This document shows, one piece after another, positions 11,294 to 21,642 of a stretch of DNA of 64,000 nucleotides. The notes below the pieces were generated by a model. It saw only the letters and a list, made by a program, of their open reading frames with translations. It made no database searches and was not told the DNA's origin. The translations under genes were made by a program, and so were the position numbers. Origin of the DNA: Thereva unica (Eukaryota; Arthropoda; Insecta; Diptera; Therevidae); assembly GCA_949987705.1 (NCBI GenBank), contig OX465281.1, forward strand, positions 102,943,248-103,007,247, read 5' to 3'. Positions within the stretch are counted from its first letter, which is position 1. Each line of letters begins with the position of its first letter.

Positions 11294-12764
11294 TATCAAA
11301 AGGTATTAATACTGCTGGTCTAGGCTCCTTGACCTCCAACCCAAGGCTGAGCCTGACTTGGGGGCAGTGTTAGCGTCTGCAACTACAGCGCATAAAATAT
11401 CCCAGATCCTCCACGAATCAACGCTCGGGGGTAATCATCTATAGGTGCCTCTGCTCCAGGCGAGCACGCATTTACCCCCCTAAAGTTTTTACATCGCGGG
11501 ACTTTTAGCGGGCTTCATCCCTGCCCAGGAGACGCCTTATGTCCAAGGGCCAACAAAGAGACAACATCATCAAAAAATCCATCACCGAGGGACAAATACA
11601 TCACAGGTCCTTCAGCCCTACCAGGACCCACCGACACCTCGGTAGACCAGGATATTCAACAAGGGATGCACCCAACAACATCAGCGTCTACTCCAATTCC
11701 TCCAGACTAGAAGGCTTTGTCCACACCACAACACTATCGGCTACCCTAGTTACGAACGCTGGTTTACTGTATGTAATAACTTTATACTTTAAAAACAGAT
11801 ATACATATTAGTTATAGTTAGAAAAGTAGTCTTAGATAAGCTCTTAGTTCGTGTTTCTTTTATTTAAAAAAAAAACGAGTGCCAACGAAACTTCGAAATT
11901 TTATTAAAGAAAAGAAAAAAAAGCCAGAATTAGCTTACAAAATAAATTGGTCACTTACATATGTATGAATAGCTTAAACAAGTAGTACAACTTTTTATTT
12001 TAGATAAATTTAAAAAAAATATTATGTTTTAAAATAGAATACGCGAGAATTTAACAAACAAAGTAAAGTAAATGAGTATTTAGACGTACATATTTAAATT
12101 CAAGTACATACGATATAAAAGACCAATATTTTCATATTTTCTTTTAAACAATCAATCTTTTCTCTATTATGATTTAATTCTATTCAGAAATCTTCGAATT
12201 GTTATCCCACTCAATTATTATAGTTTTTGACAAAAGCATTAGTTTAAACGTAACTTTTGGAAAAAATATAAAGAAAAAAAACGGAAAAAATAGCAAAAAC
12301 GAAAATTTGATAAAACAAAAAAAAAACATTTTCTCTTGTTTTTTCTTATATGAAAAAAAAAAAAAATTTTTTTTTAAATTAATATTGAACGCTTGAACTT
12401 AGGTATAATATCTATATATAAATACAATAATACATATATTACACACAACAATAAAAAAAAGTAGTACTAATATAAAAACACACTCGCCGACACCACTCAC
12501 GCCGACGAACCCGTCCACTTTCTACATAATATGTCTTGGCAGAATTATTCTAGACCAGTGGCGGGCAAACCTACACAGCTAAAGAAATGCATTTGTGTAA
12601 AAACTATCAAAAGCTTTCTAAAGCTTCACACTGTTATCCAGTATATGAGCACAAAGTCGCTCAAAATACGCTCCCACTCGCATGAAGTCTTAAGCCTGAT
12701 ATGCTTTTTTGTGCATATTCGAGTCATTTGACTTCGTATACATATTCAGAGCTTTAAAGCTCAT
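11294..12764 (+). other. Leader region of the 17.6/297-like element, AT-rich
   Basis: This non-coding stretch lies between the primer-binding site and the interrupted gag. A 90-codon frame at 11539-11811 shows no gag features and is not called. The part from about 11820 is very AT-rich and may be later insertions. Confidence 0.4.
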
Positions 12765-13292
12765 TTGCCCGCGGGCAAAGCACGAGGCGCATATGCATGC
12801 CTGTTCCGCATATGGAGATCAACGGAGATCTCAACTAACACCAAATTGCGGCTGTTCAACTCCAACGTGAAGGCAGTACTTTTGTACGGTTGCGAAACAT
12901 GGAAAGTCACCCAATTCATCACAAGGCGCCTACAAGTTTTCATCAACAGATGCCTTCGTCGTATCCTAAAAATCCGCTGGCCAGATAGAATTTCAAATGA
13001 AGAGCTATGGCGCCGTGCCGGCCAAGAAAGGATAGACGACCAAATCAGGCGAAGGAAATGGAATTGGGTTGGCCACACCTTGCGACGCGATAACGAAAAC
13101 CTAGCCAAACAGGCCCTTGACTGGAACCCGCAAGGATCCCGTCGAGTTGGAAGACCTAGAACAACGTGGAGGAGGACCCTACTAGCAGAGGCCGCAACAA
13201 CTGGGAGATCCTGGTCAGAGCTGAGAGCTGTCGCGCAAAACAGAGTCCGCTGGAGGGCAACTGTTTCCGCCCTATGTCCCATGAGGGATTAA
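12765..13292 (+). pseudogene. LINE C-terminal tail fragment
   Basis: An open frame of about 175 codons resembles the extreme C-terminal region of non-LTR retrotransposon polymerases. It has a LLYGCETWKV block, a RCLRRILKIRWPDRI block, a WNWVGHTLRR block and a GRPRTTWRR block. This arrangement is familiar from RTE/CR1-like elements in many invertebrates. The catalytic palm is missing upstream, so it is a 5'-truncated fragment. It sits between the leader and the gag start of the gypsy element, 100 bp before the gag ATG, and ends in TAA without an obvious poly(A). The antisense frame of similar length is a shadow. Confidence 0.75.
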
Positions 13293-13395
13293 AGGGGCAC
13301 AAAGAACAAAGATAGGAATGCCCAGCACTGTTCTAGACTCAAAACAAGAGTCGAATTCCAATCCCTAAATACCAAATAGAATACAAACAACAGCC

Positions 13396-14480
13396 ATGGC
13401 CGACAAGCTCCTGAAAGTTTCCAAATTAACAGTCCAAATGGTCCCCCTGTTTTCTGGCGGGCAAAGCCCGACCCAAGCGACCGAGCTAAAAATATTTATA
13501 GACTGTTGCCGTTGTGTATTACAATGCCTCACAGAAGAGGAAAAGGCGATTTTCGTACAAATTTTCCCTACAAGGCTTCGAGGTGAAGCCTATCAACTAA
13601 TAGCCTCAAATCAACCAGCTTCCTTCGAAGAAGCTGAAAGGCTCCTCAATAGGACTTACCTTCCAAGGGAAACGTACCAAGAACTGGTAGGCAAACTAAT
13701 CAAACATCACCAGTTTCCTTTAGAACCTCTTACTACCTACATAAATAGGATAAAACAACAACTCACTTTATGCGTGGACTCAGCTACTCTCAAATATGGT
13801 GCAACAGCGACCCCAGTTACAGCGCAATTGGAAGATTTCGCCAAAAATGCCCTAAGCAGAGGAGTAACAAACCCTCATTTAAACCAGTATTTGCTGGCAG
13901 CGGGCGAAGATGGCCTAGATAATTTAATACAAAAGGCCCTTGACATGGCCATCCAGCAAATGACACTAAACGTGCATGCACAACATCAAATGGCTCAAAT
14001 TCCCCAAGGTACCCAAACCTATGTCGTGCCTAAACCGAGTCATCTCCTTCCTCCCATATGAAAGCATCCTCGCCTCACAATTAGGCCTGAACGGTTTCCA
14101 TTCCACACCCACAGAGAATAATATACTGCCGAACCCCATACCGCCGCAAACAACACCAAACACCGCCATCAATCCACTTAACACCACCCCTAGCGGTTGC
14201 AACATTCCACATCACATTGCTCTTAGTAGCCAATTATTTTGTTTTCCTGAGGGTCCCTCAGAAAATACTCCAATATTACAAGCGCCACTCGAATCGTCAG
14301 CGCCTCAAATATCACAAGGGAACCTAGAAGCGAAAATCTCAGGCAGTTACTGCCGGAACAAGGGACAGACATATATAGACTGCTTCAAAAGGAAAAACAC
14401 CCCTTTCTGTATCATTTGTAGGGCCACTAATCATGATGCGCGAGATTGTCGACGCCTTCAAGAACTTGCCTGTTGTTGGT
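13396..14480 (+). pseudogene. gag: Gag of the 17.6/297-like element, interrupted
   Basis: The ATG at 13396 opens a 221-codon gypsy-type capsid region: a FSGGQSPTQATELKIFID start, then an FVQIFPTRLRGEAYQLI segment with the usual helical pattern. A frameshift near 14050 moves reading to the +1 frame. That frame carries two nucleocapsid zinc knuckles: a decayed CRNKGQTYIDC and an intact CIICRATNHDARDC (CX2CX4HX4C). Reading is then cut at about 14480 by the deleted 412-like element. Gag-like sequence resumes at 15936. The protein would assemble the particle core and package RNA. As it stands it is not functional. Confidence 0.8.
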
Positions 14481-14909
14481 TGTTGCCTGAACTAAGAATT
14501 TATGTACTAAACTAACGAGCGATAAGCGAAGACAACTTCAAGCTGGTCGAAACTAAAAGAAACATAGAACATACCACAAGGAACCAGAAAACGAAGGTTC
14601 CAGAAAGTAGACAAAGGTGGAGCTGCCTATATAAAAGCGCCTGGCAGCCGCTATCGAGTCAGTTTTTGATTATAAAGGCGATACAAGTGTTTTAAAGTGA
14701 GAACAGTGAAAAGTGGTGAAATAAAAAGCGACAATTAGAATTGAATAGTGCGAAATAATAAATTTGCTAGTGATTATAGTGAACTCTAAAAATTGTGTTT
14801 ATTTTTAAATTGTGTTTCGGTTTGTAATAAATAAATTATTGTGTGGATAATTAAAAAGTGTATTCCTTAATTAATCCTACGAATCCGTTAAGCCGGGAAA
14901 AACGTAACA
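14481..14909 (+). repeat. 5' LTR of 412-like copy 1, with TATA box and initiator
   Basis: The LTR starts TGTTGCCTGAACTAAG and ends CGTAACA (TG...CA). It holds a TATA box, TATATAAAAG at 14628-14637, and an arthropod initiator TCAGT at 14659-14663, with the A about 33 bp from the TATA start. This is the expected RNA polymerase II core promoter layout. AATAAATAAA near 14828 may be the polyadenylation signal. Confidence 0.88.
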
Positions 14910-14910
14910 A

Positions 14911-14928
14911 TTGGTGTCAGAAGTGGGC
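14911..14928 (+). promoter_or_regulatory. Primer-binding site of 412-like copy 1
   Basis: TTGGTGTCAGAAGTGGGC follows the LTR end directly. The same site is present in copy 2 at 40124. It matches the style known for 412/mdg1 elements. Confidence 0.75.
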
Positions 14929-14930
14929 TA

Positions 14931-15491
14931 GTGGATTTGCGCACTGTAGAGTTAAAAAAAGAATTAAGTAAACGCTTGTTGTCAACGGTGGGGGCTAAAA
15001 GTTCCCTAACCGCCCTGCTTCGAGAAGCTATGGTGAACGAAGGGAAGGATCCTGAAACCTACATGTTTGAACCTGAGGTAGAAGCAGATCCAGAAGAATC
15101 GACAGTGAGTATGGCAGAACTTTTTAAGACATTGATGGTGATGAAAGAGGCACAAGAACGCGCATCAGCAGATATGAAAGAAGCGACAGCTGAGATGAAG
15201 GAAGCCCAAGAACGGTCATCAGTAGAGATGAAGGAAGCGACAACAGAGATCAAGGCTGAAGTGATGGCGCTAAAAGACGAACAGAAATTGTTAGCAATAG
15301 CTCATGAACGCTCGTTAGCAGAGCTCAAAGAGTCGTTGGAAGAACAGAGGAGCCAGCTGGATAACATGAAAGAAAATGTAAGGAATGATCTGGAGAAGCT
15401 CGAAAATTCCATGGGGGAAAATGATGAAAAGTTGAAGATGGAACTAGAATCGGTCAGAGCCGACCTGGAAAGTGATTATAGGAGAGGATGA
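14931..15491 (+). pseudogene. gag: Gag fragment of 412-like copy 1, lacking start and C-terminus
   Basis: This is an open frame of 186 codons without an in-frame ATG at the expected place. Compared with copy 2, about 105 bp of leader including the ATG has been deleted right behind the primer-binding site. The protein is highly charged and coiled-coil-like, with repeats of KEAQERSS / EMKEATTE, then an ENVRNDLEKLENS unit. In copy 2 that unit is expanded to three or more. A second deletion joins this gag piece to the sequence just before the 3' LTR, removing the rest of gag and all of pol. Confidence 0.8.
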
Positions 15492-15507
15492 ATCAACGAT
15501 TTTCGGT

Positions 15508-15935
15508 TGTTGCCTGAACTAAGAATTTATGTACTAAACTAACGAGCGATAAGCGAAGACAACTTCAAGCTGGTCGAAACTAAAAGAAACATAGAACATA
15601 CCACAAGGAACCAGAAAACGAAGGTTCCAGAAGTAGACAAAGGTGGAGCTGCCTATATAAAAGCGCCTGGCAGCCGCTATCGAGTCAGTTTTTGATTATA
15701 AAGGCGATACAAGTGTTTTAAAGTGAGAACAGTGAAAAGTGGTGAAATAAAAAGCGATAATTAGAATTGAATAGTGCGAAATATTAAATTTGCTAGTGAT
15801 TATAGTGAACTCTAAGAATTGTGTTTATTTTTAAATTGTGTTTCGGTTTGTAATAAATAAATTATTGTGTGGATAATTAAAAAGTGTATTCCTTAATTAA
15901 TCCTACGAATCCGTTAAGCCGGGAAAAACGTAACA
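15508..15935 (+). repeat. 3' LTR of 412-like copy 1
   Basis: This is a direct repeat of 14481-14909, starting TGTTGCCTGAACT and ending CGTAACA. It carries the same TATA box and TCAGT initiator. Confidence 0.88.
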
Positions 15936-16535
15936 GTACACAACCAAATTTCCCTAACAGTGGCTATTTTCAAGTACAGCGCACTAATCACAATAGTAGT
16001 GATCCCTCTACGAACAATAATAACCGGTTACAACAGAACCACCAACAGCTGCAGCCCCGCCAACAACCGTCAAACAGCCCAAATCAGGCGAACGGTAACA
16101 CCCGAAGGATATTTAATATCCGCTTCATGTGTGACTTTTGCGGAAGGCGCGGCCACAAAGTGGACGACTGTCGAAAAAGACAGAGTTGGGAGTCCTCACA
16201 AAGGGGAGACTTCTTACTATCTGAACCAGGATGCCCTGGTTCGACCATAATTAATAAGAGTAAAATAAACGACGCACCTCAGACGTCCATAAACAGTGAC
16301 CCACTGGTCAACCTTCCACTTGATATAAGCCTAAACGGCAATGCCCAAATAATAGTGGACACAGACTCTGAGGTTAATATTCTAAAAACACATAAGCTCA
16401 AGGATCCCAACCTATCAGATCCGACCAAAAAATGCACATTACAAACACCATACGGCCAGGGAAAAACATTAGGGAGCTGTCAGGGGAATTTCATTCTCAA
16501 TACCCCCCTCCCATGCAACTGTAAGATTTTAAGGA
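15936..16535 (+). pseudogene. Gag nucleocapsid and protease remnant
   Basis: An open frame continues from the LTR into a Q/N-rich region. It then has a zinc knuckle CDFCGRRGHKVDDC (CX2CX4HX4C) and a retroviral-type protease start, IIVDTDSEVNIL, in which the catalytic D-T/S-G motif reads D-T-D-S, so the glycine is lost. Typical gypsy protease text stops near 16515-16535, where a block shared with 26395-26613 begins. It could be the right half of the gag-pol opened at 13396. However, a third zinc knuckle and the missing target-site duplication leave open that it comes from a different element. Confidence 0.65.
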
Positions 16536-16738
16536 AAAACGATATTCTTGACACGTCCCAAGAGCGAGCCCGAGTTGGCTGTTTCGATGTTAAATTCCAA
16601 CTGATCTTCCATTATTTTCGCCTTACTAAAGGTACTCAATTATTTCAAAGAAAAACTGCTAATTAAGGTTTTTTCTGTGCGCGATATAATTCTTATCGCG
16701 CGTAATATGATAGTTTTGTTTTTCTCGAAATGCTGACG
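16515..16738 (+). repeat. Shared 220-bp block, copy 1
   Basis: CAACTGTAAGATTTTAAGG through CTCGAAATGCTGACG recurs nearly unchanged at 26389-26613 in the same orientation. At both places the block is followed at once by errantivirus LTR-type sequence, but from opposite orientations. It therefore marks two rearrangement junctions. Confidence 0.8.
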
Positions 16739-16947
16739 CGGTAAAATTTGAATTGAATTCTATCGAAGCTTGTCTGAAATTTTATCCAGCATTTCCTGTG
16801 GCTAATTAAATATATGTACATGTATGAATATACAAATTGAAACAAAGTCAGCATTTCCTTTGTCCATTGAAATTTTAAGAAAATAATTATGAATATATGT
16901 ATGTATTGAAAAGTCAGCATTTCCTTTGTTATTTAACAATAATTTGA

Positions 16948-16990
<43 letters not shown>

Positions 16991-17120
16991 GATATATGTA
17001 TATATTTGAATGTACATAATGTACATATGAAATGTATGTAATGGATACTTCAATTGTTAAGGATTAAATTGATTTCGTTGTATGAAATAGGAAATTGAAC
17101 TTGGGATCCGGTTCATAACA
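16739..17120 (-). mobile_element. Errantivirus 3' LTR fragment with TA microsatellite
   Basis: On the minus strand it starts TGTTATGAACCGGATCCC directly behind a polypurine tract. It contains a (TA)n tract at about 16951-16986 and three GGAAATGCTG phrases. The far end (U5, ...GGATATAACA as seen at 25861) is absent, so the LTR is truncated at about 16739. The TGTTATGAACC end is repeated at 30422-30540 in the same orientation. Confidence 0.7.
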
Positions 17121-17132
17121 TCCTTCCCCCCT
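17121..17132 (-). promoter_or_regulatory. Polypurine tract of the errantivirus
   Basis: On the minus strand AGGGGGGAAGGA sits immediately before the LTR start TGTTATG. This is the expected primer site for plus-strand synthesis and fixes the internal/LTR boundary. Confidence 0.8.
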
Positions 17133-17905
17133 AAAAAAAAACGAAAACAATTTCAGCATGGAATCATGGGATCGCACTGGTCAAAAATAGTTGATTTGGA
17201 AGATAATTTGTGCAATATTTTTTGTTACGTGTTATTTTTTTCTAATTTATTTTTGTTTTTACAGCTAGCATATTACTTGCTCAAAAAGAGATTTTTGTAA
17301 ACTGTTAATAAAAATTTTTGATATAATATAATTAAGAATATTTTTTTTTTTTTTAGAGAAATGTTTTTAAAAGTTATAAGAAAAAGGAATCTAAAATCTA
17401 TTTATATTTTGATTATAATTAATGATTATTTGTATAGACTATATATAAGACATAGGTATATATATATTTATTTTTTTATTTATTATTATTTATTTATTTT
17501 TATTTATTTATTATTATTATTCCTTTATTATATTTTTATTGTTGACCGGTCTTACTAGCCTGTCGTCACGATATTTAAGGTATTTTTCCTTTCAAAAAAA
17601 ATTTTGTTTTTATTGGTGACCGATCTTACTAACCTGTCGTCACGATATTCATATATATTAGACTGTTTTTCTTATTTATAAATCTTCCTAGGAAACGCTA
17701 AATTAATTTTTCCTTTTATTTCTTATTTCCTATTTTCTTTACACTTCTTGTGCGTTTTTATTATAGTAGGTATATATTATTATAGTAAATAATGCTTCTG
17801 CTTTTAATAAAATTAATATGTAAAATTGTAAAAAAAGATTTAAGAAGGTTTTGTTTTTGTAGCATGTGCTTAATAGCATGTACATATACATAAAAAAATT
17901 ATAAT
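17133..17905 (-). other. 3' untranslated region between env and LTR
   Basis: This is AT-rich, with no credible gene. It contains a direct repeat of GACCGGTCTTACTAGCCTGTCG-like text at about 17545-17570 and again, slightly changed, at 17615-17645. Confidence 0.5.
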
Positions 17906-19699
17906 CTATAAACTAAGCGTGAGCCTGGTTGCTCTAGTCTCGCCTATATTACTTGACATTTCTACATTATCATCTGTCTCTTCCTGTTCAATGCCTGAAT
18001 TCTGTCTTTTGCATAATTTAACTTTATAATTGCTCTTGTATATTACAAAAATTATTATTATCAACAATAATAGGTACCCTAGTGAATAGTGGTGGACATT
18101 ATGTGAATCTATGACTCTATGACTTCTCTCTAAACTTTCCTGTTCTTTAATTGCCACTAATAAGGCATCAAAGTCATTGTCAGTCGAGTATTTAAGTATA
18201 GTTGTTTTCGATTGATTTTTCTGCGAAGTAGAATCGTATTTTATGTAGGGTAGAGAATCTGATATATTTATCGCTGGTATAAAGGAGTTTGGTTCTATTA
18301 GGAGTTTTGTGTTTGTTGAACGCAGGATAAATTCTTTGCTGCGCAAATAACAGTTAGGATAGATGTGAAGTATGCCCGTACCAGTTAGAGTGTAGGGGCT
18401 TATTTTATCCTGGCAGATAACATCTAAAATGACAGTTTCATTTGTTGAAAATAGCCAGTTATTTGGAGTAGATAATTGGATCCAAAATGAACTTAGTTTG
18501 GTTTGTCTGATATCGCACGACTCGAGTGGGAGTTTCTCTCTTTTGAGTAAAATGATTTCGCAAGCATGGTTGTTAGATAGAATGTTTAAAATGGGATGCA
18601 TTAGTTTGCATAAGTAATCTGAATGGTTTTCCGAGAAACAGCTGACTAGATCATTTTTGTTTATGCTATAGTAGTGCTCTCTATTATAATCTATTGCTAG
18701 AAATCCTGTTGAAGGTTGTATGTAAACGAATGTGTTATTATAAGGAGTGGGTAGAGGAATTAATTTGTATAATTGGTAAAATTCTTTAAATGGCAATGGT
18801 ATACTAAGCTCAAAAATAACTCTATCTTGGTGTATAGCAGTTTTCATTTTCCCGATCTTATATAATTGTAGTAGAGTGTTGTCCTTTGGATTCACTGGTA
18901 AAGATACGGAACTTGGAATTTCCTTTTGTATTCTTTGTAAGATATTGTTTAACTGTATTGGGCTAATTATAGTGGGGTGAGACCTTTCATTTCGCACGTC
19001 CGTAATCAGGTCCAAAATTACCGATTGTGTTTTCTGGTAACGGAGTAGAATAAGCGTGATGCTGTTGAATGCAGATTCCATTTGTAAAATGGCCTCGTTG
19101 TCTATTGTTAAATTTGTTAGTTTTTGCAACCTTATTCCAATATGGGAGAATTGCGTATTAATATTGTTCAGTGTCCTATTGAACACGTTGGCTGTGGCAT
19201 CTAGCAAAATGGTATGATTTTTAATAAGATTTTCCATATACTTATTATTATCACGTAGCGATTCAATTTGGCTATTGTAATGTTCGGCATCTTCTGAGCT
19301 CAAGGTACCGAAGAGAGATTTACTTAGTACACCTATCGCGTTAAATAGTCCTCGTTTCCGTCTTTGGTTACTCCTTAATAATTCATTTCTTTGCGATATA
19401 TCCGATAGTATGTGGTTTATTTCTGTCAAGGTTGTTTTGCAAATCTGCGTAAATTTACCGTGTTCATTTAGAGAATTACAGATATTATTGAGGTATGTGG
19501 AATACTTATTTATGTAAGTGAATTCGATTTTGATATCCTGCAGGTCGAAGAATGTTACTACCTTCCATTCGTCCGAATAAAGTGACATTTTTCCTAATTC
19601 TTCAAAATAGAGTCCAGGGTTATCCGTTATAGATGTAATACGAAGTCCTGCTGCATTGACCGTTGAGAGTCCCATTATAATAATTATTCCCAGCATCAT
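17906..19699 (-). CDS. env: Errantivirus envelope glycoprotein (baculovirus F-like), open
   Basis: This intact 597-codon frame is the best-preserved gene of the element. A hydrophobic N-terminal segment (residues about 3-17) looks like a signal peptide. A basic furin-type site, RRKR, lies at about residues 113-116 and is followed at once by a hydrophobic/glycine fusion-peptide-like stretch. Several N-glycosylation sequons follow. A strongly hydrophobic transmembrane span lies at about 537-554, with a cytoplasmic tail of about 43 residues. This order matches the F-type Env of insect errantiviruses, known homologues of baculovirus F proteins, which act in the cell or particle membrane. It follows the integrase end on the same strand. 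The env frame is open while pol is broken, so it either decayed more slowly by chance or reflects a recent pol decay. No function was tested. Confidence 0.88.
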   Translation of the reverse strand: MMLGIIIIMGLSTVNAAGLRITSITDNPGLYFEELGKMSLYSDEWKVVTFFDLQDIKIEFTYINKYSTYLNNICNSLNEHGKFTQICKTTLTEINHILSDISQRNELLRSNQRRKRGLFNAIGVLSKSLFGTLSSEDAEHYNSQIESLRDNNKYMENLIKNHTILLDATANVFNRTLNNINTQFSHIGIRLQKLTNLTIDNEAILQMESAFNSITLILLRYQKTQSVILDLITDVRNERSHPTIISPIQLNNILQRIQKEIPSSVSLPVNPKDNTLLQLYKIGKMKTAIHQDRVIFELSIPLPFKEFYQLYKLIPLPTPYNNTFVYIQPSTGFLAIDYNREHYYSINKNDLVSCFSENHSDYLCKLMHPILNILSNNHACEIILLKREKLPLESCDIRQTKLSSFWIQLSTPNNWLFSTNETVILDVICQDKISPYTLTGTGILHIYPNCYLRSKEFILRSTNTKLLIEPNSFIPAINISDSLPYIKYDSTSQKNQSKTTILKYSTDNDFDALLVAIKEQESLERSHRVIDSHNVHHYSLGYLLLLIIIIFVIYKSNYKVKLCKRQNSGIEQEETDDNVEMSSNIGETRATRLTLSL

Positions 19700-19715
19700 T
19701 TCTGAAATAATGTGT
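19700..19715 (-). promoter_or_regulatory. Candidate 3' splice acceptor for env mRNA
   Basis: On the minus strand ACACATTATTTCAG ends 2 nt before the env ATG (CAG at 19704-19702). Errantivirus env is known to be expressed from a spliced subgenomic RNA, and a TTTCAG at this spot fits such an acceptor. The donor was not identified. Confidence 0.55.
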
Positions 19716-19758
19716 AGTTTTAGAAATACGGATTATGAGGGTTTTTTTTTTAGATTTA

Positions 19759-19834
19759 TCGGATACTAAGGCCAACTGATACCTTAGCCCATATGAATCG
19801 GATACTAAGGCCAACTGATACCTTAGCCCATATG
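19759..19834. repeat. 39-bp tandem duplication between pol and env
   Basis: TCGGATACTAAGGCCAACTG and the following bases occur twice in a row (period 39). The unit contains the inverted pair CTAAGG / CCTTAG. It lies between the integrase stop and the env acceptor. Confidence 0.9.
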
Positions 19835-20919
19835 TTAAATCTGTTTAAATGGCTTTAAATTATTATTATGAATGGTTTTTTCCGATTTTCCTATTTTGAT
19901 TGTGGAGGTTTCTTTTGAATTGATTTTGGTAATGCCGTAGGGTCCTAGCCATTTAGGTGAAAATTTGTTTTTAGGAGTGTGGTTCTTTAACCATACGACG
20001 TCTCCTACATTGAAATTGGAATTTTTAGAATGTTTGTCGTAGTATTGCTTTGACAACTCTTTGGTTTTTATTAAGAGGTCCTTGGCTATTTGATGACAGT
20101 GTTGTAGTCTGGCGCGTAATTCATTAACATAGTCGTTGTAGTTATAGCAGACTTGGGGAGATTGTCGAAATGAGTTAGGTATGTTTGCTGGAAAGCCGTA
20201 AAGGAGTTCATATGGTGTGAAATTTGTGCTGCTATGGGGAGTCGTATTATATGTGAACATAGCGTATGGGATCCATGTGTCCCAATTTGTGGCATCCTTA
20301 TCCACGTAATGCCTGAGATATTCTGCCAGTGTACGGTGACTGCGCTCAAGAGCTCCATTCGTTTGGGGATGGTATGCACTTGTCTGTAGTTTTTAATTTT
20401 TAGAAATTTACAAGTTTCTTGAAATAGTTTACTGAGGAAGTTTGTGCCTTGGTCTGTCAGTAGTGATTCGGGGAGTCCGTGTAGACAGACTAAATTTTTC
20501 ACAAAAGTTTCGGCCACCGTATGGGCTTCTGCATTAGGAATAGGAAATGCGGCTGAAAACTTTATCAAGTCATCTTGAAATGTCAAAAGAAATCTATTTC
20601 CTTCGTGACTGACGTTGAGTGGGCCGACGATGTCTAGTGCAACTCTTTCGAACGGCCTGCTACTAGTGGTAGTAATTTTCATTGGGATGAGAGTGCGTTT
20701 ACTAAGCTTGTTCTTCTGGCAAGACTCGCACTTTCTGATGAAACTTTTGATATCATGTAACATAGAGGGCCAATAAAAATTCTGGCTAAGCCTCTTAAAA
20801 GTTCGTGAAACGCCTTGGTGTCCCCCTAGAGGGTTCTCATGGTATTCCCGCAGTACCTTCCCTATTTCTTCCGTACTTTTTAATTTATGTTTATTATCTA
20901 GATAAAGACTGACGGTCAT
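19835..20919 (-). pseudogene. pol: Errantivirus integrase, frameshifted
   Basis: The frame 20919-20086 carries the zinc-binding HHCC region (H...GGHQG, then CESCQ at about residues 65-68) and the integrase core with VALDIVGPL (first Asp) and LTDQGTNF (second Asp). At about 20340-20410 the frame is lost. The catalytic Glu region and the C-terminal part lie in the frame that ends at 19835 (20305-19835 is its open part), which includes a GPY/F-like WLGPYGI motif. Integrase inserts the cDNA into the genome; this copy cannot make an intact one. Confidence 0.85.
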
Positions 20920-20923
20920 TTTA

Positions 20924-21642
20924 TTACCGAATATGTCCTAGCACATTTCCTTTACCTACATTATTCAGTGAGTTTTGGTCTGTTGGGGGTACCGAGATAT
21001 CTACCCTATTCAACTTGTGTATACGACTATATTCAAGGAATTCATTTAGGGATTTAGACAGAACTTCTCTGTCGTTTGAGGATCGCATTGGAAGAAATAC
21101 TTTAACAACTATGTACGTGTTGTCAGAACAACTTTTCCAGATTTTTGTTTCACCAATTTCAGTCATCTTGAAATCGTTTATTTCTTGTCTTATTTGGTCT
21201 TCTATATCGTTTGCTGCCTGTGTTAATATAATAAATTTATGTTTTATATTTTTCCGTCGAATAATTGAGTCGCGGTTTATTGTTACGAATGAGTGTTCTT
21301 GTTTTCATCCTGACTGATATTAATTTCATTGGGTACTTCTACAGGACTTTCTTCAATTTCTATTTTCTCGGCTAAATTCTTCCGTTGACTTCGTGTAACT
21401 ACAAGGACGCTATTTTTATTATCTATGTTTATATTATTGGAGTTGTGTGTATGATCTCCGATCTGGATACGACTTAAAGCATCCGCATTAACGTTATATT
21501 TACCCGGTTTATGTATTATTTCATAGGAATACTCTTCGAGTTGGATACGCTATCTCATTAGTCGCGAAGAGGGATTTTTAAGACTTAGTAGCCATATCAG
21601 GGGTTTATGGTCGGTTATTACTTTGAAATGCCTTCCATAAAG
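20924..21642 (-). pseudogene. pol: RNase H end and linker of pol, broken
   Basis: The reading that continues from 21643 hits a TAG at 21643-21645 and a second in-frame TAG at 21550-21552, then a frameshift at about 21300. The frame 21166-20924 carries on and is lost again at about 20935-20945 before the integrase. The text between contains the RNase H VITDHKPL-type block and the NVNADALSR block that normally follows. Confidence 0.8.

Larger units (their letters stand above)
14481..15935 (+). mobile_element. Deleted 412/mdg1-like gypsy element, copy 1
   Basis: Two direct LTRs (14481-14909 and 15508-15935) enclose only about 600 bp: primer-binding site, a start-less gag piece and a short 3' remnant. 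By eye the LTRs differ at about three substitutions and one 1-bp indel in 429 bp, so the insertion is fairly young despite the loss of nearly all of pol. The relative at 39772-63094 shows what is missing. No target-site duplication was found: the flanks read TGGT on the left and GTAC on the right. It splits the host element's gag. Confidence 0.88.

Noticed and set aside
11539..11811. 90-codon frame after the primer-binding site as gag
   Set aside because: No capsid or zinc-knuckle features; the real gag starts at 13396.
12761..13282. 173-codon antisense frame
   Set aside because: It mirrors the recognisable LINE tail on the plus strand and has no features of its own.
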